Shown here piece by piece: positions 40,428-51,454 of a stretch of 64,000 nucleotides of DNA. Where the stretch lies: assembly GCA_963697695.1 (NCBI GenBank), contig OY969094.1, positions 2,046,001 through 2,110,000 of the forward strand. Reading direction: 5' to 3'. The position numbers and the translations under genes are program-made. This stretch comes from VRUE01 sp963697695. GTDB taxonomy: Bacteria > Actinomycetota > Thermoleophilia > Solirubrobacterales > 70-9. Numbering within the stretch: the stretch's first letter is position 1; each line of letters begins with the position of its first letter. Under the pieces are notes generated by a model that saw only the letters and a program-made list of their open reading frames with translations, did not search any database and was not told the DNA's origin.

Positions 40428-41750
40428 ATGCCAGCCGCCCAGAACGTCTGCGTGATCGGTGCCGGCTCGTCCGGGATCGCCGCCTGTCAGGTCCTCAATG
40501 CGCGTCGCATCCCCTTCGATTGCTTCGAGAAGGGATCCGCGGTCGGCGGCAACTGGCGCTTCGAAAACGACAACGAGATGTCGTCGGCCTATCGCTCGCT
40601 GCACATCAACACCTCGCGCGGGCTGATGGCCTACAAGACCTACCCGATGCCGGAGGACTATCCGGACTACCCGAATCACTTCCAGATCGCTGCCTACTTC
40701 GACGACTACGTCGACCATTTCGGCTTCAGGGAGAGGATCCGCTTTCGAACCGAAGTGACCGGCGTCGAGCCGGTCGACGGCGAGTGGGAGGTGACGGTCG
40801 CCGATCGGGATGGCAATCGCGAGACCAACCGCTACCGGGCGGTGCTGGTCGCCAACGGGCACCATTGGGACCCACGCTGGCCGGAGCCTCCCTTCCAGGG
40901 CTCAGACGAGTTCGAGGGCGAGCAGATCCACGTCCACTACTACCGCGAGGCAGACACGCTGCGCGGCAAGCGGGTTCTGGTGCTCGGCATCGGCAACTCG
41001 GCCACCGACATCGCCGTCGAGGCCTCACGGATCGCCGACAAGACCTTCCTCGCGATGCGGCGCGGCGCTTACATCATGCCCAAGTACCTGAACGGCAAGC
41101 CGACGGATGAGGCGGCATCGAAGCTGCTGACCCTGATGCCGCTCCCGGTGCAGCGCTTCGTGCTGGGGCGGATGCTGGGGATGACCGCCGGCGACATGAC
41201 CGCCTACGGCCTGCCCCAGCCCGATCACAAGCTGCTCGAGGCGCACCCGACCGTCTCAGCGGAGCTGCTCTCGAGACTAGGTCACGGCGACATCGCCGTG
41301 AAGCCGAACATCGACCGCTTCGCAGGCGGCCGCACCGTTCGCTTCAGCGATGGCAGCGAGGAGGAGATCGACCTCGTCGTCTACTGCACCGGCTACAAGA
41401 TCAGCTTCCCCTTCCTCGACGAGGCGGTGGTTTCAGCCAACGACAACCGGCTGTCGCTCTACCGTCGCGTCGCCTCGGTCGAGCACCCCAACCTCTACTT
41501 CATCGGTTTCATCCAGCCGCTGGGGGCGATCATGCCGCTTGCCGAGGCGCAGGCGGAGTGGGTGGCGGACCTTCTCGGCGGCCGCGGCACGTTGCCTGCA
41601 CCGGCTGAGATGCGGGCGGAGATCGCGGAGGCTGAAGAGAAGATGCGGAAGCGCTACGTCGCTTCTAAGCGTCACACGATCCAGGTGGACTTCCAGCCTT
41701 ATCTACGCGAGATCCGGCGCGAGCGGAAGCAGGCGGCTCAGCGGGTTTGA
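40428..41750 (+). CDS. Flavin-containing monooxygenase (class B)
   Basis: The 440-residue protein has the FAD-binding GAGSSG near residue 10 and GSAVGGNW. It also has the FMO/BVMO fingerprint F-x-G-x(3)-H-x(3)-Y (FEGEQIHVHYY) near residue 165 and the NADPH-binding GIGNSATD near residue 190. Such enzymes oxidise amines, sulphides or ketones; the substrate is not evident. The mRNA appears leaderless (TAGATT ends 7 nt before the ATG). Its 3' end overlaps the small convergent membrane-protein frame. Confidence 0.85.
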   Translation: MPAAQNVCVIGAGSSGIAACQVLNARRIPFDCFEKGSAVGGNWRFENDNEMSSAYRSLHINTSRGLMAYKTYPMPEDYPDYPNHFQIAAYFDDYVDHFGFRERIRFRTEVTGVEPVDGEWEVTVADRDGNRETNRYRAVLVANGHHWDPRWPEPPFQGSDEFEGEQIHVHYYREADTLRGKRVLVLGIGNSATDIAVEASRIADKTFLAMRRGAYIMPKYLNGKPTDEAASKLLTLMPLPVQRFVLGRMLGMTAGDMTAYGLPQPDHKLLEAHPTVSAELLSRLGHGDIAVKPNIDRFAGGRTVRFSDGSEEEIDLVVYCTGYKISFPFLDEAVVSANDNRLSLYRRVASVEHPNLYFIGFIQPLGAIMPLAEAQAEWVADLLGGRGTLPAPAEMRAEIAEAEEKMRKRYVASKRHTIQVDFQPYLREIRRERKQAAQRV

Positions 41751-42088
41751 GACGGAGGGTGGGGCGAGGTCTGGGTGCCTCTCCCGCTTGCTGGGGTTTT
41801 CGCCTGGCGCGCCAGTTCTCTCACTGGGTGGTCTGTGCGAAAACCAGGACGCCGCTGCGCCGGAGAGGCACCCAGACCTCGCCTCGTCGCGCCGCCGTGG
41901 GGCCCCCGCCGCGGGCCGCGTGGAAGCTTTGGCTGGGGGTTCCAGCGCTTGAAGCCGCTATCGGAGTCATCCTCCGCTGCGCCCTCGGGCTCAGGTTCCT
42001 TGCTCGCCCACCAGACCAGCCAGAGTGCGCCGAAGACGGGGATCTTCAGCACGACCAGCAGGAAGAAGATTGGCCAGAACCCCTCCAC
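41738..42088 (-). CDS. Small membrane protein whose 3' end runs through a palindromic repeat
   Basis: GTG 42088 starts a 116-residue frame with EGFWPIFFLLVVLKIPVFG at the N-terminus, one strong membrane helix, then an acidic and basic tail. TACACT (42100 to 42095, minus strand) ends 7 nt before the GTG. The last 45 codons lie in the 41763-41883 palindrome and overlap the monooxygenase gene end, so they were probably acquired with the repeat. It starts just past the HAD-like gene. No family is recognised. Confidence 0.45.
   Translation of the reverse strand: MEGFWPIFFLLVVLKIPVFGALWLVWWASKEPEPEGAAEDDSDSGFKRWNPQPKLPRGPRRGPHGGATRRGLGASPAQRRPGFRTDHPVRELARQAKTPASGRGTQTSPHPPSQTR
41763..41883. repeat. 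Long imperfect palindrome (22-bp perfect arms)
   Basis: The 22 bases at 41763-41784 are the exact reverse complement of 41862-41883. Inside, GGTTTTCGC (41795-41803) faces GCGAAAACC (41837-41845), and CTGGCGCGCCAG (41804-41815) is a smaller palindrome. Both arms contain GAGG-TCTGGGTG-CCTC, similar to the GAGGGG-TCGGGTG-CCCCTC core at 37930-38039, so both may belong to one repeat family. Confidence 0.75.
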
Positions 42089-42092
42089 CGGC

Positions 42093-42572
42093 TCAGTGTA
42101 GAGCCATGGCCCACTGCTGCAAGACCTCGACGTGAGCCTCCTCCAGGCCGAGGTGGGTCTCGGTCGGGACCAGCAGCGTCGGCTCCTCGCGCTGCTCTGC
42201 CCACTCGTAGCAACTGGCGTCGAAGTTGTCGTCGATCCAGGCCATCGCCCGCCCCCGCCCGTACTCATCCAGGGGCCCGACCTTCCAGTGCGCCGCCCCC
42301 GCCCGCACGGACCCGTCGAAGGTCACGTGCGGCAACTCCGGCACCCCGAGGATCTGCGGCAAATAGAAGTTCGCCTTGTCCTCCCAGCCGGTCGCCCAGA
42401 CCAGCTCGAAGTGCTCGCTCAGCCGCCGCAGCCGATCTCCGCATGGGAGCGAGATCAGGTGCGGAACCCCATCGACCAGCTCCAGCTGAGCAAGCGACCG
42501 GTCCGGCTTCTCCTCGAACCCGAAAAGGCTGATTACGCCGTCCACGTCGACGGCAAGGATCGGCTTGTTCAC
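42093..42572 (-). CDS. HAD-like hydrolase, small
   Basis: The 159-residue protein starts with AVDVDGVIS (HAD motif I), has VWATGW as motif II and ends with WIDDNFD as motif IV-like acidic pair. It has no large cap. The substrate is unknown. It begins 14 nt after rpsG on the same strand. TAGCCT (42584 to 42579) ends 7 nt before the GTG, so it can be transcribed separately as a leaderless message. Confidence 0.7.
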   Translation of the reverse strand: MNKPILAVDVDGVISLFGFEEKPDRSLAQLELVDGVPHLISLPCGDRLRRLSEHFELVWATGWEDKANFYLPQILGVPELPHVTFDGSVRAGAAHWKVGPLDEYGRGRAMAWIDDNFDASCYEWAEQREEPTLLVPTETHLGLEEAHVEVLQQWAMALH

Positions 42573-42585
42573 GGAGCGAGGCTAG

Positions 42586-43056
42586 CTACCAGCGGTAGTG
42601 AGCGAACGCCTTGTTCGCCTGCGCCATGCGGTAAATGTCGTCCTTCCGCTTCCAGGCGCTGCCCTGTTGCTGAGTGGCGTCGAGAATCTCGCTGGCAAGG
42701 CGCTCGGCCATCGAGTACTCGCGGCGATTGCGCGCGTAGTCGACCATCCAGCGAATCGCCAGGGTGCGAGCACGGCGTGCGGGCACCTCGACCGGGACCT
42801 GGTACGTGGCGCCGCCGACGCGGCGGGAACGGACCTCCAGGGTCGGCGTCAACTGCTTGATCGCCCCCTCGAGCGTCTCGATCGGGTCCTCGCCGGAGCG
42901 CTCGCCGACGATCGCCAGGGCGTCGTAGACGATCCGCTCGGCGACCTGCTTCTTGCCGTCGCGCATCACCTTGTTGATCAGCTGCTGGACGAGACGATTG
43001 CGGAAGCGGGCGTCGGGCTCGACCGGCCGGATCGTGGCTGCGGAGCGGCGCGGCAC
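42586..43056 (-). CDS. rpsG: 30S ribosomal protein S7
   Basis: The 156-residue protein has PDARFRNRLVQQLINKVMRDGKK and RSRRVGGATYQVPVEV, the S7 16S-binding blocks. The GTG start overlaps the rpsL stop (TAGTG). S7 nucleates the 30S head. The pair rpsL-rpsG points away from fusA, an unusual orientation. Confidence 0.96.
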   Translation of the reverse strand: MPRRSAATIRPVEPDARFRNRLVQQLINKVMRDGKKQVAERIVYDALAIVGERSGEDPIETLEGAIKQLTPTLEVRSRRVGGATYQVPVEVPARRARTLAIRWMVDYARNRREYSMAERLASEILDATQQQGSAWKRKDDIYRMAQANKAFAHYRW

Positions 43057-43451
43057 TAGGAAGCCTTGACTCCGTAGCGGGAGCGAGCCTGCTTGCGGTC
43101 GGAGACGCCGGCGGCGTCGAGGGTACCGCGGACGACCTTGTAACGGACGCCGGGCAGGTCCTTGACGCGACCACCCCTGACGAGCACCACCGAGTGCTCC
43201 TGAAGATTGTGTCCCTCGCCGGGGATGTAGGTGGTGACCTCCATCCCGTTGGTCAACCGCACACGCGCGATCTTGCGCAGCGCGGAGTTCGGCTTCTTCG
43301 GCGTCACGGTCGCGACGCGGGTGCAGACTCCGCGCCGCTGCGGCGCGGCGACCGCCTTCTTGCGGCCCTGTCCCGACTTGAGACCCGGCGTCGTCGTCTT
43401 CTTCTTCGGGCGCTTGCGGCCCTTCCTGACAAGTTGATTCGTATTCGGCAC
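43056..43451 (-). CDS. rpsL: 30S ribosomal protein S12
   Basis: The 131-residue protein starts MPNTNQLVRKGRK and contains TPKKPNSALRK and HNLQEHSVVLVRGGRVKDLPG, so the streptomycin-related Lys residues are wild type. TACTAT (43465 to 43460, minus strand) ends 9 nt before the GTG, so the rpsL mRNA appears leaderless. The upstream membrane-protein frame overlaps it by 148 bp. Confidence 0.96.
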   Translation of the reverse strand: MPNTNQLVRKGRKRPKKKTTTPGLKSGQGRKKAVAAPQRRGVCTRVATVTPKKPNSALRKIARVRLTNGMEVTTYIPGEGHNLQEHSVVLVRGGRVKDLPGVRYKVVRGTLDAAGVSDRKQARSRYGVKAS

Positions 43452-44332
43452 GGCCGCGCATAGTAGAGCAGTCCGCCCAAAACCAGCCCCGCCGATGCAG
43501 CCAGCTCCGCCCAGAAGCCGTTGTCGAGCACCGCGGTGGCCCCTGCGAAGCGGGATTCCTGGGCGCTTGCGTCGAGCCCTGCCGGCAGGTCCACGAGCAG
43601 GATGACGGCCAGGCTGACCAGGCCGAGGACGAAGATCATGCGCCCCAATCCGCGGCGCCAGGTGCGCATCCCCGTCACGGCAAGGCCCGCTGCAAGCAGG
43701 GCGATGGGGATCAGCAGGAAGGAGTGCGCCTCTCCAGCGTCCTTGACGTCGACGGTGGGTGGGGTCGCAGCCGGCAGGCCCGCATATCCCGGCTGTCCGA
43801 TCTCGACTCCGCGGTAGGCGACGAACTGGGAGACCACCAGGCAGATCGCCGATCCAACGATTGCGAGGCAAACCGCTCGCTTCGGGGTCAACACCGCGCT
43901 CGCGCGGGTTGCCGCCCGTGTCGCGCCGCCAAGCACTTGCCGCGACAGCGCTTCTCCTTTACCGAATGCGCGAAGGAGCAACACTCCGGCCGGGCGCAGC
44001 CGCTTGCCCAGCGCCCTCGCAAAGCCGACCGCGTCCTTCCGCCCCCGCTGCAGCCGGCGGACCAGAACCGGGCGCGCTCGCTCTAGCCGCTTCCCTACCG
44101 CCCGGTCGGTCTTCTGCGTCCACCCAGCCAGCCGGGCGGGCGTCGTGCGAGCCAGTTGACGCGCCGTTCGGATGCGCCGCCGAACCGCTGCTATCATCGC
44201 GCGTCGCTCAGGCTTCTTTGCAGCACGCTTCTTCGGAGCACGTTTCGCCGGGCCCGCGAGGGCCTTTTTCATGCGCGGATCCCGGCTCTTGCCGGAGCGC
44301 TTTTTTTCGACTCGTCCCCGTTTCAAGAACAA
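43304..44332 (-). CDS. Membrane protein with a basic N-terminus, overlapping rpsL
   Basis: The 342-residue frame begins with about 130 residues of Arg/Lys/Ala-rich sequence, followed by about four membrane helices (e.g. VCLAIVGSAICLVVSQFVA). The final 50 residues lie within the rpsL coding region in another frame and are Arg-rich, so the functional protein may effectively end near the last helix. TTG 44332 is preceded by TAAGGT (44344 to 44339) at 7 nt; ATG 44272 is an alternative start. It is divergent from fusA. No family is recognised. Confidence 0.55.
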   Translation of the reverse strand: MFLKRGRVEKKRSGKSRDPRMKKALAGPAKRAPKKRAAKKPERRAMIAAVRRRIRTARQLARTTPARLAGWTQKTDRAVGKRLERARPVLVRRLQRGRKDAVGFARALGKRLRPAGVLLLRAFGKGEALSRQVLGGATRAATRASAVLTPKRAVCLAIVGSAICLVVSQFVAYRGVEIGQPGYAGLPAATPPTVDVKDAGEAHSFLLIPIALLAAGLAVTGMRTWRRGLGRMIFVLGLVSLAVILLVDLPAGLDASAQESRFAGATAVLDNGFWAELAASAGLVLGGLLYYARPCRIRINLSGRAASARRRRRRRRVSSRDRAARRRSPRRSGAESAPASRP

Positions 44333-44337
44333 CCCCT

Positions 44338-44344
44338 TACCTTA
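44338..44344. promoter_or_regulatory. Overlapping divergent -10 hexamers for fusA and the membrane-protein gene
   Basis: TACCTT (44338-44343, plus) ends 8 nt before the fusA ATG at 44351. TAAGGT (44344 to 44339, minus) ends 7 nt before the TTG at 44332. The start codons are only 18 bp apart, the same design as at 4263-4272. Confidence 0.5.
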
Positions 44345-44350
44345 GGAACC

Positions 44351-46462
<2,112 letters not shown>

Positions 46463-46491
46463 GCCAACCGCGGACCAAGCGTGCATCTGGC

Positions 46492-46497
46492 TATATT
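46492..46497 (+). promoter_or_regulatory. Candidate tuf -10
   Basis: TATATT at 46492-46497 is the best -10 match in the 143-nt fusA-tuf gap. No good -35 is visible. Transcription would start near 46504, giving a leader of about 100 nt that is A-rich and ends with GGAGAG before the tuf ATG. Confidence 0.4.
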
Positions 46498-46605
46498 TCC
46501 CAGGTTCGCCCGCAAGCAGGAAAAAATGCCCTGCCAGGCAGCGCCAAACAGACTTAATCAGCCAACCCAGACAGAACACGACTTCGAAAGGTAGAACGGA
46601 GAGAG

Positions 46606-47790
<1,185 letters not shown>

Positions 47791-47798
47791 CGACCAGG

Positions 47799-47893
47799 GG
47801 GCGGGCTCTGCCCGCCCTGTCGCCGCCTGGGGCGGCGAGACAACTGCAAGGCACATACGACCGGGGCGGCGCCCCACAAAAGGGGCCCCGCCC
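47799..47893 (+). promoter_or_regulatory. Three consecutive GC-rich hairpins between tuf and rpsJ
   Basis: Hairpin 1 pairs GGGCGGG (47799-47805) with CCCGCCC (47811-47817). Hairpin 2 pairs CGCCGCC (47821-47827) with GGCGGCG (47831-47837). Hairpin 3 pairs GGGCGGCGCCCC (47864-47875) with GGGGCCCCGCCC (47882-47893) with one C-C mismatch. None has a strong U-tract. They could terminate tuf transcription or form the S10-operon leader. Confidence 0.6.
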
Positions 47894-47940
47894 TTCATGC
47901 GCGATAGGACTGCGCGAGAAAGACGAGAGACAGTTTCAAC

Positions 47941-48261
47941 GTGGCAGCGATAGCAGCACAAAAGATCAGGATCCGGCTCAAGGCGTACGACCACGACGCC
48001 ATAGACCGGGCTGCCCGCGAGATCGTCGAAACCGCGGAGCGAACCGGCGCCAGCGTCTCCGGCCCGGTGCCGCTGCCGACCGAGAAGAACGTCTACTGCG
48101 TGATCCGTTCCCCCTTCAAGGACAAGGACTCGCGCGAGCACTTCGAGATCCGCACCCACAAGCGGCTGATCGACATCCTCCAGCCGTCTCCGAAAACGGT
48201 CGACTCGCTGCAGCGGCTGGACTCGCTGCCGGCCGGCGTCGACATCGAGATTCGCCTCTAG
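47941..48261 (+). CDS. rpsJ: 30S ribosomal protein S10
   Basis: The 106-residue protein has IRIRLKAYDHDAIDRAAREI and THKRLIDILQPSPKTVDSLQ. The GTG start follows GAGAGACA. It is the first gene of the S10 cluster and the NusE partner in antitermination. It lies 5 nt before rplC. Confidence 0.96.
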   Translation: MAAIAAQKIRIRLKAYDHDAIDRAAREIVETAERTGASVSGPVPLPTEKNVYCVIRSPFKDKDSREHFEIRTHKRLIDILQPSPKTVDSLQRLDSLPAGVDIEIRL

Positions 48262-48266
48262 AGACG

Positions 48267-48896
48267 ATGGCTGCGATCCTCGGCAAGAAGCTCGGCATGA
48301 CGCAGGTCTTCCGCGAGGACGGCGAGGTCGTGCCGGTGACCGTGATCGAAGCCGGGCCCTGCAAGGTGACCGCGGTTCGCGAGCCGGAGCGTGACGGCTA
48401 CACCGCCGTCCAGCTTGCCTTCGGCGAGATCAAGCAGGGCAAGCTGAGCAAGGCCGAGGAAGGCCACCTGAAGAAGGCTGGTGCCGCGCCGATGCGTCAC
48501 CTGGTCGAGTTCCGTAACGAGGACCTCGGCGCCGAGGAGGCCCCCAAGATCGGTGACGACGTCACCGTCGAGGCCTTCGAGGCCGGTCAGAAAGTCAAGG
48601 TCTCCGGGATCTCGATCGGCAAGGGGTTCCAGGGCGGGATCAAGCGCCACAACTTCAGCCGCGGGCCGGTCACACACGGTTCGCACAACGTGCGAGCGCC
48701 GGGTTCGATCGGCGCCAGCACCTTCCCCGCCCGTGTCTTCAAGGGCATGCGGATGCCGGGCCAGATGGGCAACAAGCGGGTCACCCAGTGTGGGCTCGAG
48801 GTCGCCGACGTCGACGCCGAGCGCAACCTGCTGCTGATCAAGGGCTCGGTGCCGGGGTCGCGCAACGCTGTCGTGGAGGTGAGGACCGATGGCTAA
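48267..48896 (+). CDS. rplC: 50S ribosomal protein L3
   Basis: The 209-residue protein starts MAAILGKKLGMTQVF and has the glycine-rich block GSIGASTFPARVFKGMRMPG that reaches towards the peptidyl-transferase centre. It overlaps rplD by 8 nt. Confidence 0.97.
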   Translation: MAAILGKKLGMTQVFREDGEVVPVTVIEAGPCKVTAVREPERDGYTAVQLAFGEIKQGKLSKAEEGHLKKAGAAPMRHLVEFRNEDLGAEEAPKIGDDVTVEAFEAGQKVKVSGISIGKGFQGGIKRHNFSRGPVTHGSHNVRAPGSIGASTFPARVFKGMRMPGQMGNKRVTQCGLEVADVDAERNLLLIKGSVPGSRNAVVEVRTDG

Positions 48897-49500
48897 AGCC
48901 GCCGTCCTCGGCAAGACGACCAAAGCCGACCTGCCCAAAGAGATCTTCGCCGAGCCGTTCCACCACTCGCTGGTGGACGAGGCGGCCCGTGCCGACCTCG
49001 CCGCCCGTCGCCGGGGCACCGCCTCGACGCTGACCCGGGCAGAGGTCGCGATGACCGGAGCCAAGGCCTGGCGACAGAAGGGCACCGGCCGCGCTCGCGT
49101 CGGCGCGCTCAGCTCTCCCAGCCGTTTCGGCGGCGGTGTCGCCTTCGGCCCCAAGCCGCGCCACTACACGGTCAAGGTCAACCGCAAGGCACGGCGCAAG
49201 GCGATGCGCTCGGCTCTCTCGGTCCACGCCGAGCGCGGCAGCGTCGCCGTGGTCGATGCAACTGCCTTCGAGACTCCCTCGACCAAGACCGCCGCCGAGG
49301 CTCTGGACAAATGGGGCGCGAAGCGCTCGACCCTGATCGTGCTCGGCCCAGAAGAGGCCGGCGCCGCGAAGAGCTTCCGCAACATCGCCCGCGTGGCCGT
49401 GGTCGAGGCCACTGCGGTCGGGGTGGCGGACGTGATCGGGGCCGCCTCGCTGGTCGTCTCCGAGGGCGCCCTCGAGAAGCTGAAGGAGAGGCTGGCCTGA
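48889..49500 (+). CDS. rplD: 50S ribosomal protein L4
   Basis: The 203-residue protein has the long exit-tunnel loop KAWRQKGTGRARVGALSSP and the C-terminal domain. The start overlaps rplC, and the stop overlaps rplW (TGATG). In some bacteria L4 autoregulates this operon; here I see no direct evidence of that. Confidence 0.96.
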   Translation: MAKAAVLGKTTKADLPKEIFAEPFHHSLVDEAARADLAARRRGTASTLTRAEVAMTGAKAWRQKGTGRARVGALSSPSRFGGGVAFGPKPRHYTVKVNRKARRKAMRSALSVHAERGSVAVVDATAFETPSTKTAAEALDKWGAKRSTLIVLGPEEAGAAKSFRNIARVAVVEATAVGVADVIGAASLVVSEGALEKLKERLA

Positions 49501-49793
49501 TGGACGCGCGCAACGTGATCATCCGCCCGGTCGTCTCGGAGAAGAGCTACGCACTGATCGCCGAGGGCAAGTACACCTTCAGGGTCAACGACCGTGCCCA
49601 CAAGACCCAGATCGCCCGCGCCGTCGAGGAGATCTTCGACGTCAAGGTCGCCGCTGTTCGCACCTCCAAGGTGAGTTCCAAGCCAAAGCGTCGCGGTCTC
49701 CACGCGGGCCGGACGAGAGGCTGGAAGAAGGCGATAGTCCAGCTCGCGCCCGGCGAGCGAATCGAGCTGTTCGAGGGCGCAGAGACTGCATAG
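49500..49793 (+). CDS. rplW: 50S ribosomal protein L23
   Basis: The 97-residue protein has IIRPVVSEKSYALIAEGKYTF and a C-terminal basic segment KRRGLHAGRTRGWKKAIVQL. ATG 49500 overlaps the rplD stop. It lines the tunnel exit and helps dock SRP and trigger factor. Confidence 0.95.
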   Translation: MDARNVIIRPVVSEKSYALIAEGKYTFRVNDRAHKTQIARAVEEIFDVKVAAVRTSKVSSKPKRRGLHAGRTRGWKKAIVQLAPGERIELFEGAETA

Positions 49794-49803
49794 AGGAAGA
49801 GGA

Positions 49804-50646
<843 letters not shown>

Positions 50647-50657
50647 GCAACAAGATC

Positions 50658-50933
50658 ATGGGACGCTCGACGAAAAAGGGCCCGTGGGTGGAAGAGGCGC
50701 TGATGAAGCGGATAAACGCGATGAACGAGTCGGGCCAGAAGCAGATGCTGAAGACCTGGTCGCGCACCTCGACGGTCTTCCCCGACATGGTCGGCCACAC
50801 GATCGCCGTCCACGACGGCCGCAAGCACGTGCCCGTCTTCATCTCCGAGTCGATGGTCGGGCACAAGCTCGGCGAGTTCGCGCCGACCCGCACCTTCCGT
50901 TCCCACTCCGGTACCGGCAAGGGGTCTGACTAG
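50658..50933 (+). CDS. rpsS: 30S ribosomal protein S19
   Basis: The 91-residue protein starts MGRSTKKGPWVEEALMKRI and contains RTSTVFPDMVGHTIAVHDGR. It is standard in length and order (L2-S19-L22). Confidence 0.97.
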   Translation: MGRSTKKGPWVEEALMKRINAMNESGQKQMLKTWSRTSTVFPDMVGHTIAVHDGRKHVPVFISESMVGHKLGEFAPTRTFRSHSGTGKGSD

Positions 50934-50935
50934 AG

Positions 50936-51289
50936 ATGGCCTCTGCGATCGTCGTCCGCGCCAGCTCCCGCTACGTCCGCGTCGCCCCGCGCAAGGCCCG
51001 CCTCATCGCCGACCAGGTGCGCGGCCTGCACATCGACCAGGCCCGGGCGCTGCTCGAGTTCTCGCCCCGGGGTGCTGCCCAGGACATCCGCAAGCTGATC
51101 GATTCCGCCGCCTCCAACGCGGAAAACAACCATGACCTGGTCGCCGATGAGATGCGGATCGCCGAGATAACCGTCGACGAAGGGCCGACTCTGCGCCGCT
51201 TCCGTCCACGGGCGCTCGGGCGGGCCTCGCGAATCAACAAGCGAACCAGCCATATCGCCGTGGCTCTGAGCCCGGACGAGGAGGACTAG
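50936..51289 (+). CDS. rplV: 50S ribosomal protein L22
   Basis: The 117-residue protein has RYVRVAPRKARLIADQVRG and the beta-hairpin region GPTLRRFRPRALGRASRINK that extends into the exit tunnel. It is followed by an unusual 164-nt gap before rpsC. Confidence 0.96.
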   Translation: MASAIVVRASSRYVRVAPRKARLIADQVRGLHIDQARALLEFSPRGAAQDIRKLIDSAASNAENNHDLVADEMRIAEITVDEGPTLRRFRPRALGRASRINKRTSHIAVALSPDEED

Positions 51290-51454
51290 ATGCTCGCCAC
51301 TCCGACCAAGCACACCTGGATGGCGCGTCTGGCACATCGCATCTCTGCGTCCTCGGGCTTGTCTTTGCCTCCAGCAAAGACTGCGCCCTGCGTCCTTGAC
51401 CTGCTCGACCAGCCGCGCCCCCAGGCGCACTTCGCCAGAGAGGCGGGCATCTAA
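51290..51454 (+). CDS. Possible 54-residue ORF bridging rplV and rpsC
   Basis: ATG 51290 directly follows the rplV stop, and the frame ends in TAATG that overlaps the rpsC ATG, so it is coupled at its 3' end. The product has SSGLSLPPAKTAPCVL in its middle (residues 21-36), which resembles SSGLPLAPPKAAPCVL in the ORF before rplR, also 54 residues. The nucleotide differences between the two follow RNA pairing, not codon constraint. The region may therefore be an RNA element, with the ORF incidental or a leader peptide. Confidence 0.35.
   Translation: MLATPTKHTWMARLAHRISASSGLSLPPAKTAPCVLDLLDQPRPQAHFAREAGI
51347..51396 (+). ncRNA. Structured leader element A (before rpsC)
   Basis: An outer stem GGGC/GCCC (51355-51358 with 51385-51388) and an inner 7-bp stem TCTTTGC/GCAAAGA (51362-51368 with 51374-51380, loop CTCCA) flank a TTG/CTGC internal loop. 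GCGTCCT occurs as a direct repeat at both borders (51347-51353, 51390-51396). 42 of 50 positions match element B at 56242-56291. Six of the eight differences are three compensatory base-pair changes. Confidence 0.65.

Noticed and set aside
44156..44350. N-terminal extension of fusA
   Set aside because: It lies opposite the divergent membrane-protein gene; the standard EF-G N-terminus begins at 44351.
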